Positions 61,428 through 64,000 of a stretch of DNA of 64,000 nucleotides are shown here, piece after piece. The notes under the pieces are model-generated. The model did no database searches. It had not been told where the DNA came from and saw only the letters and a program-made list of their open reading frames with translations. Origin of the DNA: Cornus controversa (Eukaryota > Streptophyta > Magnoliopsida > Cornales > Cornaceae); assembly GCA_026545225.1 (NCBI GenBank), contig CM048845.1, positions 88,439,033-88,503,032 of the forward strand, given 5' to 3'. Numbering within the stretch: position 1 is the stretch's first letter; each line of letters opens with the position of its first letter. The position numbers and the translations under genes are program-made.

Positions 61428-62625
61428 TGATAAGAGTACAAAACTTGCTATTTTATATCATAAAATAAGTTTTTAATTCATCTTTTATTTTATTTAAATG
61501 TTTTTATCTTTGCATTTTATGTTTTATAGGGGTTGATTTCAAATAAGAAGAAAAACAGCAAAAGAGGGCTAAAAATGATATATATAGCCAAAGATAAACA
61601 TAAGAAGAATTGTACGAGAGATGGTATTCTGTGAAATCTACTTCACAATAGGTCTCAAGTTCAAAATTTTACAAAATATTTTTTACACGGCCACATCTGC
61701 AGTACATAATTGAAATTAAAGATATGGATCAAATTTTAGATATTTAAATTTTGAATTTTGAATTTTGTATTTTGAATTTTGTATTTAAAATTTTTTCCAC
61801 CTAAATCATTCCCCTCTAACTCTATAAATAGGGGGTCTTAGGGGATGGTGAAGGGAGTTAGAAATTGTAGAGAAATTATAGAAAAAAATAGTGTAATTAT
61901 TTTATTGATTCAATGAAGAATAGTAGTTTCATTTCTATTTGTTTGTTTTCTGTTAATATGCAAGCGTAAGCATCCTTCTCAAGGGAGTGATGAAGCCACC
62001 ATGGCTGACGTATAAGTAAGTTGTTTTATTTTCTTGTTTACTTTTTCCTCCCAAGAGCATTCTTCTACTCTTCTATTCTGAATTTTTATTTTCTAAAATT
62101 AGAGGGAGGATTCTTTGTGTTTGTCAAATAATGGTAATTCGAAGAATGCCTACCTCTATTTACCTAGCCAATGTGCATCAGATTAAGTAAAGAAATGTCT
62201 CTCTCATATATAATCAAGTCATTCTTTTTTATTCCATATTTTTCTTCATCTTTTCAAGTTCTAATTGGATTGGTGAAGTGTATTGATTATTGGAGGAAAA
62301 ACTAGATAATAATATTAAAAAACTTTATTTATATGGATCTATGGTGGTGAATTCTCTTTCCTTGAGATTTGTCCCATCATTTGATCTAAGACATTTAATA
62401 TTAGTTTTTATTATTATAAAAAAATCAGAATTTTATTTTTAAATATTCATTTTTCATCTCAAGATATTTAGGTTTTGAATTTTAGACTTGTTACTAATTT
62501 TCATTTGAGAGTGGTTCGACCCTGCTTACTACTATACAGTTTTTAGTAAAGTTTTTGCAGGTTTCATTATTTTTGTACGAAGTGTAGAAAAGTAACGACA
62601 AACATCCACTATTCTACATCCGTCA
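61428..62625. mobile_element. Solo LTR inserted in the copia gag
   Basis: 1198 bp starting TGATAAGAGTAC and ending ACATCCGTCA (TG..CA), flanked by the 5-bp duplication CTCGG at 61423-61427 and 62626-62630. A TATA box CTATAAATAGG is at about 61822-61832, as in an LTR promoter on the plus strand. There is no coding frame and no internal second copy, so I read it as a solo LTR. Confidence 0.8.
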
Positions 62626-63065
62626 CTCGGGCACGAATATGACAACTTCATGTCCTCAATCTATGCTCGCATTGACTATGTCACACTTGAAGAAGTATAC
62701 TCTCTGCTCATTATTACTGAATCTCGTCTTAACCGTCATCATCTTTCTACTCCTACACCACTTGCTGAAGCAAATGTCGTCCAGAGATAATCGCACCACT
62801 TCAATAATAGGGGGCGAAGTAACTCTCGTGGTCAAGGCCGCCACAATAATTCTCAGGGAGGGGGTACTTCCTCTTATAATCGCAATGACATATATAACTT
62901 TTGTCCAGTTGTGTGTCAAGTTTATGGAAAACCTGGCCACTCTGCTCGCAAGTGCTACCATCATTTCGATCTCACCTATCAGGAGCCTCCTCGATCTCAG
63001 AATAAACAAGCCTTGGTTGCAGCTAATAATGGCAGATGGGAAAATGGCTAGCATGTGGACACAGG

Positions 63066-63364
63066 TGTAGTAAGCCTTGTGGGCGGGTGCAAAAAGAGAT
63101 ATTAAGTTGAGCTACCACACTGACAGGCTACAGGGTGCTCAATCCCACATCACCTAGGTATGGAGAAGGGGATGTGCTTATATGTAGTGTGTTCTCTCTA
63201 AATGGTATGATACATTTTGGGGTAAAATCCAAGAACAAAACCGTGTGGGCTTAGGCCCCTCCAAATGGTATGAGATATTTTGGGATAAAATTCAAGAGCA
63301 AAATCGTGCGGGCTTAGGCCCAAAGTGGACAATATCATACCATATGTTGGAGCGGGGTATTACA
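63066..63364 (+). repeat. TRIM 5' LTR
   Basis: 299 bp. It carries a duplicated AAATGGTATGA..TTTTGGG segment missing from the 3' LTR, which explains the length difference. Confidence 0.85.
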
Positions 63365-63434
63365 GTTGGTATCAGAGTTGGAGCCCAATCGAAAGTGTGC
63401 CGACGAGGACATTGGGCCTCCTAAGGGGGTGGAT

Positions 63435-63685
63435 TGTGGTAAATCTTGTAAGCGGGTGTGATGTTGGCGGGTGCAAGAAAAGACACTGGGCTGAGTTACC
63501 ACACTGGCAAGCTACAGGGTGTTTAATCCTATATCACCTGGATGTGGAGAATAGGATATGCTTATATGTAGTGTGTTCTCTTCAAATGGTATAAGGCCTT
63601 TTGGGGCAAAACTCAAGAGCAAAATCGTGCTGGCTTAGGCCCAAAGCGGACAATATCATACCATCTGTTAGAGCGGGGTATTACA
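63435..63685 (+). repeat. TRIM 3' LTR
   Basis: 251 bp. Same ends as the 5' LTR. Confidence 0.85.
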
Positions 63686-64000
63686 ACAGGTGCCACTCAC
63701 CATATCACACATGATATGGCCAATTTGAACCTCAAAAGTGATGACTATGATGGTACAAACTAACTTCAGGTTGGCAATGATCAAGGTTTGCGGATCTCTA
63801 AAACTTGCAGATCAAGTGTTAATACATCCTCTCACTCTTTTGTGTTAAATCAAATCCTCTTGGTCCTTCAAATTCAGAAAAATTTACTTTTAGTTCAGAA
63901 ATTCTATATTGATAATAATATTTATTTTGAGTTTCATGACAAATATTTTCTTGTGAAGGATTACTCGGCGAAAGTCCTTCATCGTGGCCAAGTCAGTAAT

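Larger units (their letters stand above)
63066..63685 (+). mobile_element. TRIM element inserted in the copia protease
   Basis: LTRs 63066-63364 (299 bp) and 63435-63685 (251 bp), TGTAGTAAGCC / TGTGGTAAATC to GGTATTACA, flanked by ACAGG at 63061-63065 and 63686-63690. The internal region is only 70 bp: a primer binding site TGGTATCAGAG (63367-63377, initiator Met type) and a polypurine tract AAGGGGGTGGAT (63423-63434). This is the layout of a terminal-repeat retrotransposon in miniature. It has no coding capacity. Confidence 0.92.
60856..64000 (+). pseudogene. Copia gag-pol frame split by two insertions, runs off the window
   Basis: Segments 60856-61427, 62631-63065 and 63691-64000 join into one copia gag-pol frame. 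The first has LTAENYPVWKAQLVPYF and ANDYFLSIKKLADELAMAG (gag). The second continues with HEYDNFMSSIYARID and a zinc knuckle CQVYGKPGHSARKC, whose second Cys is Tyr. The third resumes the protease as VDTGATHHITHDMANL across the second insertion. Several in-frame stops are present (for example 61057-61059 TAA, and TAG just before HVDTG). No 5' LTR was identified upstream. The rest of pol would lie past 64000. Confidence 0.85.

Noticed and set aside
62656-63054. 132-codon minus-strand frame
   Set aside because: Shadow of the copia gag zinc-knuckle region on the plus strand.

Overview
This window is nuclear DNA from a eudicot plant. The genes carry introns with GT..AG borders. Four of them match conserved plant families well, and the space between them is AT-rich and crowded with LTR retrotransposons, MITEs, SINE and LINE scraps and microsatellites. 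I cannot name the species. There are no operons, CRISPR arrays, rRNA genes or convincing tRNA genes.

Four host genes can be modelled exon by exon. (1) 11397-20343, plus strand: an ENTH/VHS-like protein of the MTV1/tepsin family, five coding exons, 704 aa. (2) 22036-27558, minus strand: a LETM1-like protein with 13 coding exons plus a 5' UTR exon near 28289-28480. Its N-terminal exon contains an apparent +1 frameshift. It is convergent with MTV1. (3) 43041-45745, minus strand: a CASP-like four-helix membrane protein (CASPL3A type), three exons, 211 aa. (4) 51266-58270, minus strand: the nuclear pore protein NUP35 (MPPN family), three exons, with an apparent frameshift in exon 1. From memory, MTV1, this CASP-like gene and NUP35 have Arabidopsis counterparts At3g16270, At3g16300 and At3g16310, so this looks like a conserved block stretched by repeats.

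Layout. 1-2990: debris, including an inverted duplication of an F-box/kelch gene fragment (568-1183) and a LINE RNase H fragment. 2996-9133: a 6.1 kb LTR retrotransposon on the minus strand with perfect 5-bp target duplications, a GAG reading frame, no pol, and two tandem-repeat arrays plus a polypurine domain where pol should be (TR-GAG-like). 9134-11396: MITEs and the MTV1 promoter. 11397-28480: the MTV1 and LETM1-like genes. 28500-43000: a gene-free block of MITEs (hAT type and Mutator type), repeats of about 550 bp, a 1.4 kb foldback element and microsatellites. 43041-45745: CASPL3A. 45746-51265: intergenic, with one hAT MITE. 51266-58270: NUP35, whose intron 1 contains a deleted copia element with intact LTRs and whose intron 2 contains a LINE fragment. 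58271-60850: MITEs, one inserted into one copy of a local duplication so that the neighbouring copy preserves the empty site. 60856-64000: a decayed copia gag-pol frame split by a solo LTR and by a 620-bp TRIM element, both with clean 5-bp duplications.

No multi-gene pathway is encoded here. The host genes act in vacuolar trafficking, organelle membrane biology, plasma-membrane scaffolding and the nuclear pore. The most interesting material is in the non-autonomous elements and in a possible hairpin-RNA locus.
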